Shown: piece by piece, positions 42,759 to 54,582 of the stretch | How the letters are laid out: every line of letters starts with the position of its first letter | How positions within the stretch are numbered: position 1 is the first letter of the stretch | Assembly (NCBI RefSeq): GCF_001691415.1 | Contig: NZ_LRRR01000003.1 | Location: 62,001 to 126,000, forward strand | Reading direction: 5' to 3' | From: Pararhodobacter sp. CCB-MM2 | Lineage (GTDB): Bacteria; Pseudomonadota; Alphaproteobacteria; Rhodobacterales; Rhodobacteraceae | DNA length: 64,000 nucleotides | Notes under the pieces: generated by a model | What the model was told of the DNA's origin: nothing | Databases searched by the model: none | The model's input: the letters and a program-made list of their open reading frames with translations, nothing else | Position numbers and translations under genes: made by a program

Positions 42759-43388
42759 ATGGCCATCACCATTGCCGATCCCGTCGACAGCCCCGAAAAA
42801 CTGCGTGCGATCCTGCCGCGCTGGACGGGGAATGCCTCGAAAAAGGATCTGGGCCGGGTGAACGAGGTCGCCGCGGCCTTCATCGCGCGGTCGCCCTATG
42901 TGGTCATCTCAAGCCACGGTGCGGATGGGCGGCACGATCTCTCACCTAAGGGCGATGCGCCGGGTTTCATCACCGTGCACGACCCCCAGACGCTGCTGAT
43001 CCCCGACCGGTTGGGCAATCATCGGCTGGACACCTTCGAGAACCTGCTCACCAACCCGGCGCTGGGGCTGATCTTTCTCATCCCCGGCAATAACGAAACC
43101 CTGCGCATCGCCGGCACCGGGCGGATCGCCCGCGACGAAGCCCTGCGCGCGCCCTTCGCGGTGAACGGCAAGCTGCCCGAACTGGTGCTGGTGGTCACGG
43201 TCGAGCAGGTCTTCATGCATTGCTCGAAATCCTCGGTCCGGTCGCGGTTGTGGAAGCCCGCGGAATGGCCGGATACCGAGGGCGTGCCGACCCTCGCGCA
43301 ATGGGTGAAATCCCATGTCGCCACCGAGCAGACGCTCGAGGAAATTCAAGCCGTGCATGACAACGACCGGCTGACCCGCCTGTACTGA
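42759..43388 (+). CDS. Pyridoxamine 5'-phosphate oxidase-family flavoprotein
   Basis: 209 residues from ATG 42759 (GGAGG upstream; MAITIADPVDSPEKLRAILP). The FMN-binding split-barrel is seen as FIARSPYVVISSHGADGRHD, LIPDRLGNHRLDTFENLL, GLIFLIPGNNETLRIAGTGR and the HCSKSSVRSRLW C-terminal block. The pattern is that of the MSMEG_1061-type PPOX-like proteins, FMN-dependent enzymes or redox sensors without an assigned substrate. It is convergent with the thioesterase, three bases apart. Confidence 0.85.
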   Translation: MAITIADPVDSPEKLRAILPRWTGNASKKDLGRVNEVAAAFIARSPYVVISSHGADGRHDLSPKGDAPGFITVHDPQTLLIPDRLGNHRLDTFENLLTNPALGLIFLIPGNNETLRIAGTGRIARDEALRAPFAVNGKLPELVLVVTVEQVFMHCSKSSVRSRLWKPAEWPDTEGVPTLAQWVKSHVATEQTLEEIQAVHDNDRLTRLY

Positions 43389-43391
43389 CGC

Positions 43392-43820
43392 CTAGTCGGC
43401 GATCAGATGCGGGGTCAGGCGTTCGCGCACGGCCTCCGGCATGGTGGCGGATTTGCGGGTCTTGGGGTCGAAGAAGACCTCGGTCAGGTCATAGGTCGCA
43501 TGCAGCACGCCGGTCTCGGCATGGATCATGCGCAGGTGGAAGGTCATCGACTTGCCCCCCAGCCGCCGCGCCGCGCCGTCGATGACGAAACCGTCGCCCG
43601 CCACCAGCTCTTTGATGAAATTCGTCTCGGCCTTTGCGGAGACGATATGCACGCCGTGCTCTTCCAGCATCCATGAGATCGGGATGCCCAAGGCGGTGTA
43701 GAGGAAGAACGAGGCATCGTCGAAGAACGGCGCGTAATGGCGCACGTTCATGTGGCCGAAGATGTCGTGATGCCAGGGATGAACCACCCCGCGCAGCAGT
43801 TCCGGGCGACCGTCGGCCAT
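43392..43820 (-). CDS. Acyl-CoA thioesterase, 4HBT hot-dog fold
   Basis: 142 residues from ATG 43820 with GGGAGGAG upstream. Active-site block [20 protein letters not shown] and the hot-dog strands [15 protein letters not shown] and [14 protein letters not shown]. Similar to 4-hydroxybenzoyl-CoA/YbgC-type thioesterases. The natural acyl-CoA substrate is not known. It diverges from argG, with 129 bases between them. Confidence 0.88.
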   Translation of the reverse strand: MADGRPELLRGVVHPWHHDIFGHMNVRHYAPFFDDASFFLYTALGIPISWMLEEHGVHIVSAKAETNFIKELVAGDGFVIDGAARRLGGKSMTFHLRMIHAETGVLHATYDLTEVFFDPKTRKSATMPEAVRERLTPHLIAD

Positions 43821-43949
43821 GATGTTGCTCCTCCCTTGCAAGTGCGGCCAATCTTCCTGCCCGGACAGGGGGTGTCAATCATCGCCGGGTGTTGCGCAGC
43901 AGGGGCAAAGGGGATAGTCCCATCGCGTTCCAATCACGGGAGTTGCTCT

Positions 43950-45182
43950 ATGTCCGCGCCCAAGAAAGTCGTGCTGGCCTATTCCGGCGGGCTCGATACC
44001 TCGATCATCCTGAAATGGCTGCAAACCGAATACGGTTGCGAGGTGATCACCTACACCGCCGACCTCGGCCAGGGCGAAGAGCTGGAGCCGGCGCGACAGA
44101 AGGCCCTGCTGCTGGGCATCAAGGAAGAAAACATTCACATCCTCGACGTGCGCGAGGAATTCGTGAAGGACTTCGTCTTCCCGATGTTCCGCGCCAACGC
44201 GCTCTATGAGGGTCTGTACCTGCTGGGCACCTCGATCGCGCGCCCGCTGATCTCCAAGCACCTCGTCGAGATCGCCCACAAGCACGGCGCCGATGCCGTC
44301 GCCCATGGCGCGACCGGCAAGGGCAACGATCAGGTCCGCTTCGAGCTGTCCGCCCTGGCGCTGGATCCGTCGATCCGCGTGATCGCGCCGTGGCGTGAGT
44401 GGGATCTGACCTCGCGCACCAAGCTTCTGGAATTCGCCGAGCAGAACCAGATCCCGATCGCCAAGAACAAGCGCGGCGAAGCGCCGTTCTCGGTCGATGC
44501 GAACCTGCTGCACACCTCGTCCGAGGGCACCGTGCTGGAGGATCCGGGTGTCGAGGCGCCGGATTACGTCGCCCAGCGCATCGTCGCCGTCGAAGACGCG
44601 CCGGATACGCCCGAGTTCATCGAAGTGACCTTCGAGAAGGGCGATGCCGTGGCGATCAACGGTGAGGCGATGTCGCCCGCCACGATCCTCACCGCGCTGA
44701 ACGAATACGGCGCGAAGCACGGCATCGGCATGCTGGACTTCGTCGAGAACCGTTTCGTTGGCATGAAGTCGCGCGGCGTCTACGAGACCCCCGGCGGCAC
44801 GATCCTGCTGGAAGCCCACCGTGGCATCGAGCAGATCACGCTGGACAGTGGCTCGGGTCACCTGAAGGACTCGATCATGCCGCGCTATGCCGAGCTGATC
44901 TACAACGGCTTCTGGTTCTCGCCCGAGCGTGAGGCCCTGCAGGCCCTGATCGACAAGACCCAAGAGCATGTCACCGGCACCGTGAAGCTGAAGCTTTACA
45001 AGGGCGTGGCGCGTACCGTGGCGCGTTGGTCGGATCACTCGCTGTATTCGGAGAAGCACGTCACCTTCGAAGAGGACGCGGGCGCTTACGATCAGAAGGA
45101 CGCGGCCGGTTTCATCCGCCTGAACGCCCTGCGTCTGAAGCTGATCGCCACGCGGAATGCTCGGGTGGCCGGGAAGGAGTAA
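43950..45182 (+). CDS. argG: Argininosuccinate synthase
   Basis: 410 residues from ATG 43950 (CGGGAG upstream). ATP-pyrophosphatase P-loop [43 protein letters not shown] and the substrate-binding [19 protein letters not shown] are intact. It joins citrulline and aspartate with ATP in arginine synthesis. Type I family member of normal length. It is followed by its own terminator. Confidence 0.97.
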   Translation: MSAPKKVVLAYSGGLDTSIILKWLQTEYGCEVITYTADLGQGEELEPARQKALLLGIKEENIHILDVREEFVKDFVFPMFRANALYEGLYLLGTSIARPLISKHLVEIAHKHGADAVAHGATGKGNDQVRFELSALALDPSIRVIAPWREWDLTSRTKLLEFAEQNQIPIAKNKRGEAPFSVDANLLHTSSEGTVLEDPGVEAPDYVAQRIVAVEDAPDTPEFIEVTFEKGDAVAINGEAMSPATILTALNEYGAKHGIGMLDFVENRFVGMKSRGVYETPGGTILLEAHRGIEQITLDSGSGHLKDSIMPRYAELIYNGFWFSPEREALQALIDKTQEHVTGTVKLKLYKGVARTVARWSDHSLYSEKHVTFEEDAGAYDQKDAAGFIRLNALRLKLIATRNARVAGKE

Positions 45183-45213
45183 TCCTTCCCCCCTTTTCCT
45201 GTTCGACAAAGCG

Positions 45214-45243
45214 AAACGGGCCGCGGCAATCGCGGCCCGTTTG
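45214..45243 (+). terminator. Rho-independent terminator after argG
   Basis: aaacgggccgcg / cgcggcccgttt, a perfect 12-base stem, 30 bases past the stop; the A run before and T run after make it usable on both strands. Confidence 0.85.
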
Positions 45244-45293
45244 CGTTCGGGGGAGATTGTGGATCCGGTGTCTTGGGGGACCGGATCGGAGCC

Positions 45294-45434
45294 TCAGCTG
45301 ACCAGGGCGTAGATACCCAGCCAGAACGCCCCACCCAGCATCATGGCGAGGACAATGCCTGCCCCGGCGGGAAGCGATCCACCACGCGGTTGCGTAGCGG
45401 CGATCGACATGGAGGTCTTGGTCTGCGTGTTCAT
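45294..45434 (-). CDS. Small single-pass membrane protein, 46 aa
   Basis: From ATG 45434 with AGAAGGGA upstream: MNTQTKTSMSIAATQPRGGS followed by the helix LPAGAGIVLAMMLGGAFWLG and IYALVS. A polar N-terminus with one membrane span and no known domain. It ends just before the convergent argG terminator. Similar tiny proteins are easily missed, but the ribosome site, clean helix and lack of competing coding on the other strand support it. Confidence 0.6.
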   Translation of the reverse strand: MNTQTKTSMSIAATQPRGGSLPAGAGIVLAMMLGGAFWLGIYALVS

Positions 45435-45546
45435 GCGCTGGTCCCTTCTGATTGGCCCAGAGTGCTGCCAATTCCTGAAAGAACCCTTAACCGCGGCAAG
45501 AATGAGGCAGCGCGAGGGCGATTCCTTGCGGACCCCCCTCAGCGGC

Positions 45547-46415
45547 TCAGCTGGCCAACAGCGCCTCGACCTCGGCCCGGCTGGGCATCGCGGGGGCGGC
45601 ACCGGGCCGTGTCACCTGAATCGCGGCGGCGCCGGCGGCATAGCGCAGCGCCTGTTCCGGAGCCTCACCCCGGTCCAAGGCCGCAGCCAGAGAACCCGCG
45701 AAGCAATCGCCCGCGCCGGTGGTGTCGACGGGCGTGACCTTGAAGGCGGGGGTGAAAAGCGGCTCTGCGCTTGCGGAAATCCACTCGGCGCCCTGCGATC
45801 CACGGGTGACGATCACCGCCTCGACCGGCTGATCGGCCAGCGCGATGCCGGTCGCAGCCACCAGCGCCTCGGCCTCGCCGGCGTTGACCAACAGATGGGT
45901 CACATGCGGCAGGATCGCGCGCAGGGGTTCAAGCGCGAAGGGGGCGGCGGAGTAGAAGACCTGCATCCCCCGGTCGCGGGCAATCTGGGCGGCTTCGACC
46001 TGATGCGAGGTCTCGTTTTGCAGAAGCAACGTATCGCCGGGCCCGCCCGCGGCCAAAGCGGCCTCGATTGCCGCCGTGTCCTGCTTCAGATTCGCGCCCG
46101 AGAAGATGATGATCTGATTCTCGCCCGCATCATCGACAGCAACGATGGCATGGCCCGTCCCGCCCTCGACCCGCGCGATATGGTCGAGCGCGATGCCGTG
46201 ATCTGTCAGCTGCCCCTCTATCCACGCGTCACCCCGCCCCACGGCGCCGATATGCACGACCTCGGCCCCAGCCCGCGTTGCGGCGACGCTCTGGTTCACG
46301 CCCTTGCCGCCCAGGCCCGCAACGTGGCTCTGGGCGGTCAGGGTCTCGCCCGCCTTCGGCAGCTCAGGCAGCCGATAGACATGGTCGATATTGATCGACC
46401 CAAGGCAGAAGACCG

Positions 46416-46419
<4 letters not shown>
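45547..46419 (-). CDS. Ribokinase-like PfkB-family sugar kinase
   Basis: 290 residues from ATG 46419 in an ATGA overlap with maeB. Substrate block GSINIDHVYRLPELPKAGET and GLGGKGVNQSVAATRAG, and the C-terminal anion hole/catalytic base DTTGAGDCFAGSLAAAL are complete. It matches ribokinase in length and motifs; a role with other pentoses or nucleosides is possible. No ribose transport genes are nearby; it follows malic enzyme, an odd coupling. Confidence 0.85.
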
Positions 46420-48686
<2,267 letters not shown>

Positions 48687-48809
48687 GGCGTTCCTCCGAT
48701 TGCTTTTTCCATAGCGCGGCAACCGGCGTGGAACAACGGGCGCGGCAGGCCGGAATCGGCCCTTTTCGCCGCTGGGCCCGTTTTGTAGGGTCGCGCCGAC
48801 GATGCGGAG

Positions 48810-51467
48810 ATGGACGTGAGCAACGCGCAAGCCGGCGTAACGCCGATGATGGCCCAATACCTCGAGATCAAGGCCCAGCACGCGGATGCGCTGCTGTTCT
48901 ACCGGATGGGCGATTTCTACGAGATGTTCTTCGACGACGCGGTCGCTGCCGCCGCCGCCTTGGACATCGCCCTGACGAAACGCGGCCAGCATCTGGGCGA
49001 GGATATCGCCATGTGCGGCGTGCCGGTTCATGCCGCCGAGGGGTATTTGCTGACGCTGATCCGCAAGGGCTTCCGCGTGGCCATCGCCGAGCAGATGGAG
49101 GACCCGGCCGAGGCGAAGAAGCGCGGCTCGAAATCGGTGGTGAAGCGCGACGTGGTGCGGCTGGTGACGCCCGGCACGCTGACCGAGGACGCGCTGCTGG
49201 AGCCCCGGCGGCACAATTACCTCGCCGCCTGGGCGGATATCCGCGGGGACAGCGCGCTGGCTTGGGCGGATATCTCGACGGGCGAGCTGCGGGTGATGCC
49301 CTGCCCCCGCGTGCGGCTGGCGCCGGAACTGGCGCGACTGGGCGCGCGCGAGATGGTGGTGGCCGAAGAAAGCGCCGCCGATCTGCGCGAGATGGCGGAT
49401 GAGATGGTGCTGGCTTTGGCCGAGCGCGGCCGCGCGTCCTTTGACAGCGCCGCCGGGGTGAAACGGCTTTGTGCGCTGTTCGGGGTGCAGACGCTCGATG
49501 GCTTCGGGACGTTCTCGCGCGAGGAGACCTCCGCGCTTGGCGCCTTGGTGGATTACCTCGACCTGACGCAGAAGGGCCGGATGCCCCTGCTTCGCCCCCC
49601 GGTGCGCGAGAGCGCCGGCGCGGCGATGCAGATCGACGGGCCGACACGGCGGAACCTTGAGCTGACCGCGGCTTTGTCCGGCGGGCGCGAGGGGTCGCTG
49701 CTGGGGGCGATTGATACGACGGTGACGGCGGGCGGTGCGCGTCTGCTGGAGCGGCGGATTTCCTCGCCCTCCTGCGATCTGGGGGTGATCCGCGAGCGTC
49801 TGGCGGCGGTAGAGCTGCTGGTGGGCGATGACCTGCTGCGCGGGGACCTGCGCGCCTGCCTGAAGGCGGTGCCGGACATCGACCGGGCGCTCTCGCGGCT
49901 GGCCTTGGACCGGGGCGGTCCGCGCGATCTGGCGATGCTGCGCGGGGGTCTGGCGCAGGCGGGTGTGTTGGCTGGGCTGTTGCAGGACGATGTGCCCGAA
50001 GTGCTGGCCTCGGCGCGGCGGGCGCTGGTCGGGCATGACGCGTTGGCGGGGATGCTGGAAGGCTCGCTGGTGGCGGAGCCGCCGTTGCTGGCCCGGGATG
50101 GCGGTTTCATCGCCGCGGGCGTGGATGCCGATCTGGATGCGGCGCGCGAGCTGCGCGATGAAGGCCGGGGCGTGATTGCCCGCATGCAAGCGGAGTATAT
50201 CGAGCAAACTGGTATTAGTTCATTGAAAATAAAGCATAATAATGTGCTTGGCTATTTCATTGAGACCACGGCGACCCATGCCGAGAAGATGTTGTCTGCC
50301 CCGCTGAACGAGGTGTTCAAGCATCGGCAGACCACGGCCAATCAGGTGCGGTTCACCACGGTGCCCCTGTCCGAGATGGAGACGAAGATCCTCAATGCCG
50401 GCGCCCGTGCGCTGGAGATCGAGAAGCGGATCTTCGAGGAGCTGCGCGCTGCCGTTCTTGACGCCGCAGGGGCGGTGCACGGTGCAGCGCGGGCCCTGGC
50501 CGAGGTCGATGTGACGGCCGCCTTTGCCGAGCTGGCGCGCACTCGCGATTGGGCGCGTCCGGTGGTCGACGCCAGCCGTGTGTTCGAGGTCGAGGCCGGA
50601 CGGCATCCGGTGGTCGAGGCAGCTCTAGCGCGCGCCGGGCAGCCTTTCGTCGCCAACGATCTGGATCTGGAACCCGCCGAGAAGGGCGCGGCGGTCTGGC
50701 TGGTCACCGGGCCGAACATGGCCGGTAAATCGACCTTCCTGCGGCAGAATGCGCTGATCGCTATTCTGGCGCAGGCGGGCGGCTATGTGCCCGCGCGCTC
50801 GGCCCGGATCGGGCTGGTCGAGCAGGTGTTCAGCCGCGTCGGCGCCTCGGACGATCTGGCGCGGGGGCGATCGACCTTCATGGTCGAGATGGTCGAGACG
50901 GCGGCGATCGTGAATCAGGCGGGTTCGCGCGCCTTCGTGATCCTCGACGAAATCGGGCGCGGGACGGCGACCTATGACGGTCTGTCGATTGCCTGGGCGG
51001 TGCTGGAGCATCTGCACGAGGTCAACAAATGCCGCGCGCTGTTTGCCACGCATTACCACGAGATGGTGGCGATGGCCGAGCGGCTGGAGGGCGTGGAGAA
51101 CGCCACCGTCGCCGTGCGCGAATGGGAAGGCGAGGTGGTCTTCCTGCACGAGGTGATCAAGGGCGCGGCGGATCGGTCCTACGGGGTTCAGGTGGCGCGG
51201 CTAGCCGGCCTGCCGGATGCGGTGATCGCCCGGGCCCGCGAGGTTCTGGAGATGCTGGAGAAGGGCGATACGCGTCAAGGCGGGGCGAAGGTTCTGATCG
51301 ACGACCTGCCGCTGTTCGCCGCGGCCCCTGCCCCGGTACGCAAGGCGGAGGCGCCCAAGACCTCGGCGGTCGAGGCAAAGTTGCGCGATGTCCATCCCGA
51401 CGCCCTGACGCCGCGAGAGGCGCTGGGGCTGCTGTATGAGCTGCGCGAGATGCTGGGCGACACGTAA
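48810..51467 (+). CDS. mutS: DNA mismatch repair protein MutS
   Basis: 885 residues from ATG 48810; GTG 48816 is possible. The mismatch-binding Phe-x-Glu is in [12 protein letters not shown]. The ATPase has Walker [18 protein letters not shown], Walker [17 protein letters not shown] and a TH in [10 protein letters not shown]. The C-terminal segment [20 protein letters not shown] is the tetramerisation tail. It recognises mispairs and recruits MutL. The stretch encoding [15 protein letters not shown] (50219-50263) is strikingly AT-rich with codons such as ATA that are rare elsewhere in the gene. Confidence 0.97.
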   Translation: MDVSNAQAGVTPMMAQYLEIKAQHADALLFYRMGDFYEMFFDDAVAAAAALDIALTKRGQHLGEDIAMCGVPVHAAEGYLLTLIRKGFRVAIAEQMEDPAEAKKRGSKSVVKRDVVRLVTPGTLTEDALLEPRRHNYLAAWADIRGDSALAWADISTGELRVMPCPRVRLAPELARLGAREMVVAEESAADLREMADEMVLALAERGRASFDSAAGVKRLCALFGVQTLDGFGTFSREETSALGALVDYLDLTQKGRMPLLRPPVRESAGAAMQIDGPTRRNLELTAALSGGREGSLLGAIDTTVTAGGARLLERRISSPSCDLGVIRERLAAVELLVGDDLLRGDLRACLKAVPDIDRALSRLALDRGGPRDLAMLRGGLAQAGVLAGLLQDDVPEVLASARRALVGHDALAGMLEGSLVAEPPLLARDGGFIAAGVDADLDAARELRDEGRGVIARMQAEYIEQTGISSLKIKHNNVLGYFIETTATHAEKMLSAPLNEVFKHRQTTANQVRFTTVPLSEMETKILNAGARALEIEKRIFEELRAAVLDAAGAVHGAARALAEVDVTAAFAELARTRDWARPVVDASRVFEVEAGRHPVVEAALARAGQPFVANDLDLEPAEKGAAVWLVTGPNMAGKSTFLRQNALIAILAQAGGYVPARSARIGLVEQVFSRVGASDDLARGRSTFMVEMVETAAIVNQAGSRAFVILDEIGRGTATYDGLSIAWAVLEHLHEVNKCRALFATHYHEMVAMAERLEGVENATVAVREWEGEVVFLHEVIKGAADRSYGVQVARLAGLPDAVIARAREVLEMLEKGDTRQGGAKVLIDDLPLFAAAPAPVRKAEAPKTSAVEAKLRDVHPDALTPREALGLLYELREMLGDT

Positions 51468-51468
51468 A

Positions 51469-51487
51469 GGTGGGGTGAAACCCCACC
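51469..51487. repeat. Short perfect hairpin after mutS
   Basis: GGTGGGGT-gaa-ACCCCACC, starting two bases after the mutS stop, followed by ctacg. It resembles a small intergenic palindrome that I remember from other Rhodobacterales genomes. It may be a transcript-end structure for mutS. Confidence 0.55.
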
Positions 51488-51500
51488 CTACGCCTGCGCC

Positions 51501-51533
51501 AAAAAAAGGCCGCCCTTCGACGGGGCGGCCTTT
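51501..51533 (-). terminator. Rho-independent terminator of grpE-hrcA
   Basis: Stem aaaggccgccc / gggcggccttt with a seven-base loop; on the minus strand it is followed by seven Ts (plus-strand aaaaaaa). 21 bases past the grpE stop. Confidence 0.85.
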
Positions 51534-51553
51534 GTCGTACCTGTAACGCGGGC

Positions 51554-52099
51554 TTAGCCCGGGGTCGACGAGACGCCGACCTGCGCCGGGCGCAGCAGGT
51601 GCTCGTGCAGGCGGAAGCCTTCGGACACGACCTGAATGATCTGGCCAGCCTTGGTGCCCGGCACCGGGGCCTCGAACATCGCCTCATGGAAATGCGGGTC
51701 GAATTGTTCGCCGACCGCGGGCGCGACGCGCTCGATGCCGTGGCGCTGGAAGATGTTGCCCAGATCACGCAGGGTCAGGTCCAGACCTTCGGCGAGGCCC
51801 TTCTGCTGCTCACGCAGGCTGTCGTCCATCAGGGACAGCGCGCGGTTCAGGTTGTCGAAGACCGAGAGCATGTCGCGCGCCAGCTTCTGGCCACCATAGA
51901 TCGCGGCCTCGCGGCGGTCCTTTTCCGACCGTTTGCGCAGGTTCTCCAGATCCGCCAGCGAGCGCATCAGGCGGTCGCGCATTTCGCTGCGCTCGGCCTC
52001 GAAGGCGGAGCGGGCCGCGGCCAGGGCAACCACCGGATCGGTTTCGGCCTCGGGCGTGTCGATGGGCTCTTCGGCCGGGTTGTTCTGCGATTCAGACAT
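51554..52099 (-). CDS. grpE: GrpE, nucleotide exchange factor of DnaK
   Basis: 181 residues. The N-terminus is acidic and disordered (MSESQNNPAEEPIDTPEAET), followed by a long coiled coil (RSEMRDRLMRSLADLENLRK) and the beta domain (ending FDPHFHEAMFEAPVPGTKAG). It dimerises and releases ADP from DnaK. It is 12 bases downstream of hrcA, so hrcA-grpE is one operon ended by the terminator at 51501. Confidence 0.95.
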   Translation of the reverse strand: MSESQNNPAEEPIDTPEAETDPVVALAAARSAFEAERSEMRDRLMRSLADLENLRKRSEKDRREAAIYGGQKLARDMLSVFDNLNRALSLMDDSLREQQKGLAEGLDLTLRDLGNIFQRHGIERVAPAVGEQFDPHFHEAMFEAPVPGTKAGQIIQVVSEGFRLHEHLLRPAQVGVSSTPG

Positions 52100-52111
52100 C
52101 GATTCCTCGTC

Positions 52112-53179
52112 TCACTCGGAACCCAGCTCGGTCAACATGCGGCCAACCAGCTGGGCGGTATAATCCACGATCGGAACGATGCGGCCGTAGTTGAGCCGGG
52201 TCGGGCCAATGACCCCGACCGCACCGACGATCTTGCTGTCGGCGTTCATATATGGAGAAACCACCAGAGTGGAACCCGTCAGTGAAAAGAGTTTGTTTTC
52301 TGCGCCGATGAAAATGCGCACACCATCGCCGCGCTCCGTGTGTTCCAGCACTTCGGCGATGTCGCGTTTGCGCTCCAGGTCATCGAACAGCTCGCGGATC
52401 TTCTGAAGGCTTTCCGAATCGGTCTGCTCCAGCAGGTTCGCCCGGCCCCGGACGATCAGCCGCTCGTGCCGCTCGCCCTCGTTCTCCCACAGCGCCATAC
52501 CGCGTTCGATGAGGTCGGTGGCCAGCACGTCGATCTCCTGCCGGCGGGCGGTGATCTCTGTGCGCATGCGGGTGCGCAGCTCGCTCAGCGTCAGGCCATT
52601 GGCGAGGGCGTTGATGAAGTTCACCGCCTCGCGGATCGCGCCGGGCATCAGGCCGGGCGGCGGGGTGAAGACGCGGTTCTCGACATGGCCGTCGCCGAAG
52701 ACCAGGACCACCAGCGCACGGTCGGCCGAGATCGGCACGAACTCAATGTGCTTGATCGGCGCCTCGTGCTTCGGTGACAGCACCAGCGAGGCCCCCCGGG
52801 TTATGCCGGACAGCGCGTTGCCGACCCGGTCAAGCAGCGACGAGACATCGCGTTCGTTCGACTGGCGCGTCGCCTCCAGCCGCTCACGGTCGGCGGCGGT
52901 GACGGGATCGACCTCCAGCAGGGCATCGACGAACAGCCGGAGCCCCTGCTGCGTCGGAACCCGCCCGGCCGAGACATGCGGGCTTTCCAGCAAGCCCATG
53001 TATTCGAGGTCCTGCATCACGTTGCGGATCGTCGCCGGAGACAGCCGCTCGGAGAAGTCGCGGGTCAGCGTGCGAGAGCCCACCGGCGTGCCGGTCTGCA
53101 GGTAGCTGTCAACGACGCGGCGGAAAACTTCCCGCGCGCGGTCGTTCATGTCGTGGAAGGCTTTGTTGTCAGCGCTCAT
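52112..53179 (-). CDS. hrcA: Heat-inducible transcription repressor HrcA
   Basis: 355 residues from ATG 53179 ([20 protein letters not shown]). Winged-helix domain with [20 protein letters not shown] and [20 protein letters not shown], then the dimerisation region and [20 protein letters not shown]. HrcA normally represses groESL by binding CIRCE. No CIRCE inverted repeat is visible in its own upstream interval (53180-53271), so its operators must be elsewhere. Confidence 0.95.
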   Translation of the reverse strand: MSADNKAFHDMNDRAREVFRRVVDSYLQTGTPVGSRTLTRDFSERLSPATIRNVMQDLEYMGLLESPHVSAGRVPTQQGLRLFVDALLEVDPVTAADRERLEATRQSNERDVSSLLDRVGNALSGITRGASLVLSPKHEAPIKHIEFVPISADRALVVLVFGDGHVENRVFTPPPGLMPGAIREAVNFINALANGLTLSELRTRMRTEITARRQEIDVLATDLIERGMALWENEGERHERLIVRGRANLLEQTDSESLQKIRELFDDLERKRDIAEVLEHTERGDGVRIFIGAENKLFSLTGSTLVVSPYMNADSKIVGAVGVIGPTRLNYGRIVPIVDYTAQLVGRMLTELGSE

Positions 53180-53214
53180 CTGTCGTGGGGTCGCGGCCTT
53201 GCGCGTCAATCCGG

Positions 53215-53244
53215 TTGCATGGGCCTGCGCCCGGCATGTATCTG
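53215..53244 (+). promoter_or_regulatory. Candidate sigma-70-type promoter of rph
   Basis: TTGCAT (53215-53220) and TATCTG (53239-53244), an 18-base spacer, 27 bases before the rph ATG, in the divergent hrcA-rph interval. Pattern-based only. Confidence 0.3.
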
Positions 53245-53271
53245 GAAGGCCAGAAACGAAAGGAACCGGAC

Positions 53272-53982
53272 ATGCGCCCCTCGGGTAGAAAATTAGATGA
53301 AATGCGGGCGGTTTCAATCGAAACCGGCGTGATGCGGCATGCCGAGGGCTCGTGCCTGATCAAGGTGGGCAACACCCATGTGCTGTGCACCGCCTCGATC
53401 GAAGAGCGCACGCCGTCCTTCCTGAAGAATACCGGCCTTGGCTGGGTCACCGCCGAATACGGCATGTTGCCCCGCGCGACGAACACGCGGAACCGCCGGG
53501 AAGCTGCCATGGGCAAGCAAGGCGGAAGAACCGTTGAGATTCAACGACTTATCGGTCGTTCTTTGCGTGCCGGGATCGATCGTTCGGCCCTGGGCGAGCG
53601 TCAGATCACCGTCGATTGCGACGTCATCCAAGCCGACGGCGGCACGCGCTGTGCCTCGATCACCGGTGGCTGGGTTGCGCTGCGTCTGGCGATCAAGACG
53701 CTGATGAAGACGGGTGCCATCGTCTCGAACCCGATCATCGGTGACGTCGCGGCGGTGTCCTGCGGGATCTACGCCGGTCAGCCTGTTCTGGACCTCGATT
53801 ACGACGAAGACAGCGCGGCGGGTGTCGACGGCAATTTCATCATGCTGGACGACGGTCGCATGGTCGAAGTGCAGATGTCGGCCGAGGGAACGGTATTCCG
53901 CCGCGCCGAGATGGACCAGATGCTGGCCCTCGCCGAAAAAGGCGTGGCTGAGCTGGTCGCGGCTCAACGGGCTGTGCTGTGA
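53272..53982 (+). CDS. rph: Ribonuclease PH
   Basis: 236 residues from ATG 53272 (AAAGGA upstream). RNase PH fold: [19 protein letters not shown] at the start, [18 protein letters not shown] (phosphate/RNA site), and [15 protein letters not shown], with active-site Asp in [17 protein letters not shown]. It is a 3'-5' phosphorolytic exoribonuclease that trims tRNA 3' ends. It overlaps rdgB by four bases (GTGA). Its most conserved blocks have more A/T codons than the rest. Confidence 0.96.
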   Translation: MRPSGRKLDEMRAVSIETGVMRHAEGSCLIKVGNTHVLCTASIEERTPSFLKNTGLGWVTAEYGMLPRATNTRNRREAAMGKQGGRTVEIQRLIGRSLRAGIDRSALGERQITVDCDVIQADGGTRCASITGGWVALRLAIKTLMKTGAIVSNPIIGDVAAVSCGIYAGQPVLDLDYDEDSAAGVDGNFIMLDDGRMVEVQMSAEGTVFRRAEMDQMLALAEKGVAELVAAQRAVL

Positions 53983-54578
53983 GCGGTTTTCCCGACACCC
54001 TGCTCTTCGCCACGCATAACGCCGGCAAGGTCGAAGAGATGCGCCAACTGCTGTCACCCTATGGGGTGACGGTGGTTTCGGCGAAGGAGCGCGGCCTCGC
54101 CGAGCCCGAGGAAACCGAAAGTACCTTTGTCGGAAACGCGCGTATCAAAGCCCATGCCGCCGCAAAGGCGACGGGGCTGCCGGCTTTGGCGGATGACTCG
54201 GGCCTTTGCGTCGATGCTCTGGGTGGCATGCCCGGTGTGTGGACGGCCGATTGGGCGGAAGGCCCGGATGGGCGTGACTTCATGCGCGCAATGGAGCGGA
54301 CGCGCGCGGAACTGGGCGACACCCCTGCCCCGTGGACAGCGCAGTTTCGCTGCACTCTGGTCATGGCCTGGCCGGACGGGCGCGATGAAGTCTATGAAGG
54401 TGTGGTCGCCGGTGATTTGGTTTGGCCGGTTCGTGGCGCCCTCGGGCATGGCTATGATCCGATGTTCGTGCCAGAGGGCGAGGACCGGACCTTTGCCGAA
54501 ATGACGGCCGACGAGAAGAATGCGATGTCTCATCGGGCCCGCGCCCTGAAAGCACTGATCGAGGCGCGTTTCACGTGA
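53979..54578 (+). CDS. rdgB: XTP/dITP diphosphatase (Ham1/RdgB)
   Basis: 199 residues from GTG 53979 in a GTGA overlap with rph. Ham1 motifs [44 protein letters not shown] and [20 protein letters not shown] plus SHRARAL are all present. It removes deaminated purine nucleotides (XTP, dITP) from the pool. The stop codon lies inside the first parS site, which it shares with the hemW start. Confidence 0.96.
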   Translation: MSGFPDTLLFATHNAGKVEEMRQLLSPYGVTVVSAKERGLAEPEETESTFVGNARIKAHAAAKATGLPALADDSGLCVDALGGMPGVWTADWAEGPDGRDFMRAMERTRAELGDTPAPWTAQFRCTLVMAWPDGRDEVYEGVVAGDLVWPVRGALGHGYDPMFVPEGEDRTFAEMTADEKNAMSHRARALKALIEARFT

Positions 54579-54582
54579 AACA
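54567..54582. promoter_or_regulatory. parS site 1 (rdgB-hemW junction)
   Basis: cGTTTCACGTGAAACA, 15 of 16 matches to the canonical ParB target TGTTTCACGTGAAACA. The 14-base core GTTTCACGTGAAAC is exact. It spans the rdgB TGA and the hemW GTG. Confidence 0.85.

Noticed and set aside
45477..45493. CtrA site upstream of the 46-aa gene
   Set aside because: TGAA-N7-TTAAC has one mismatch in the first half; not convincing alone.
53180..53271. CIRCE operator upstream of hrcA
   Set aside because: No TTAGCACTC/GAGTGCTAA dyad in the interval.
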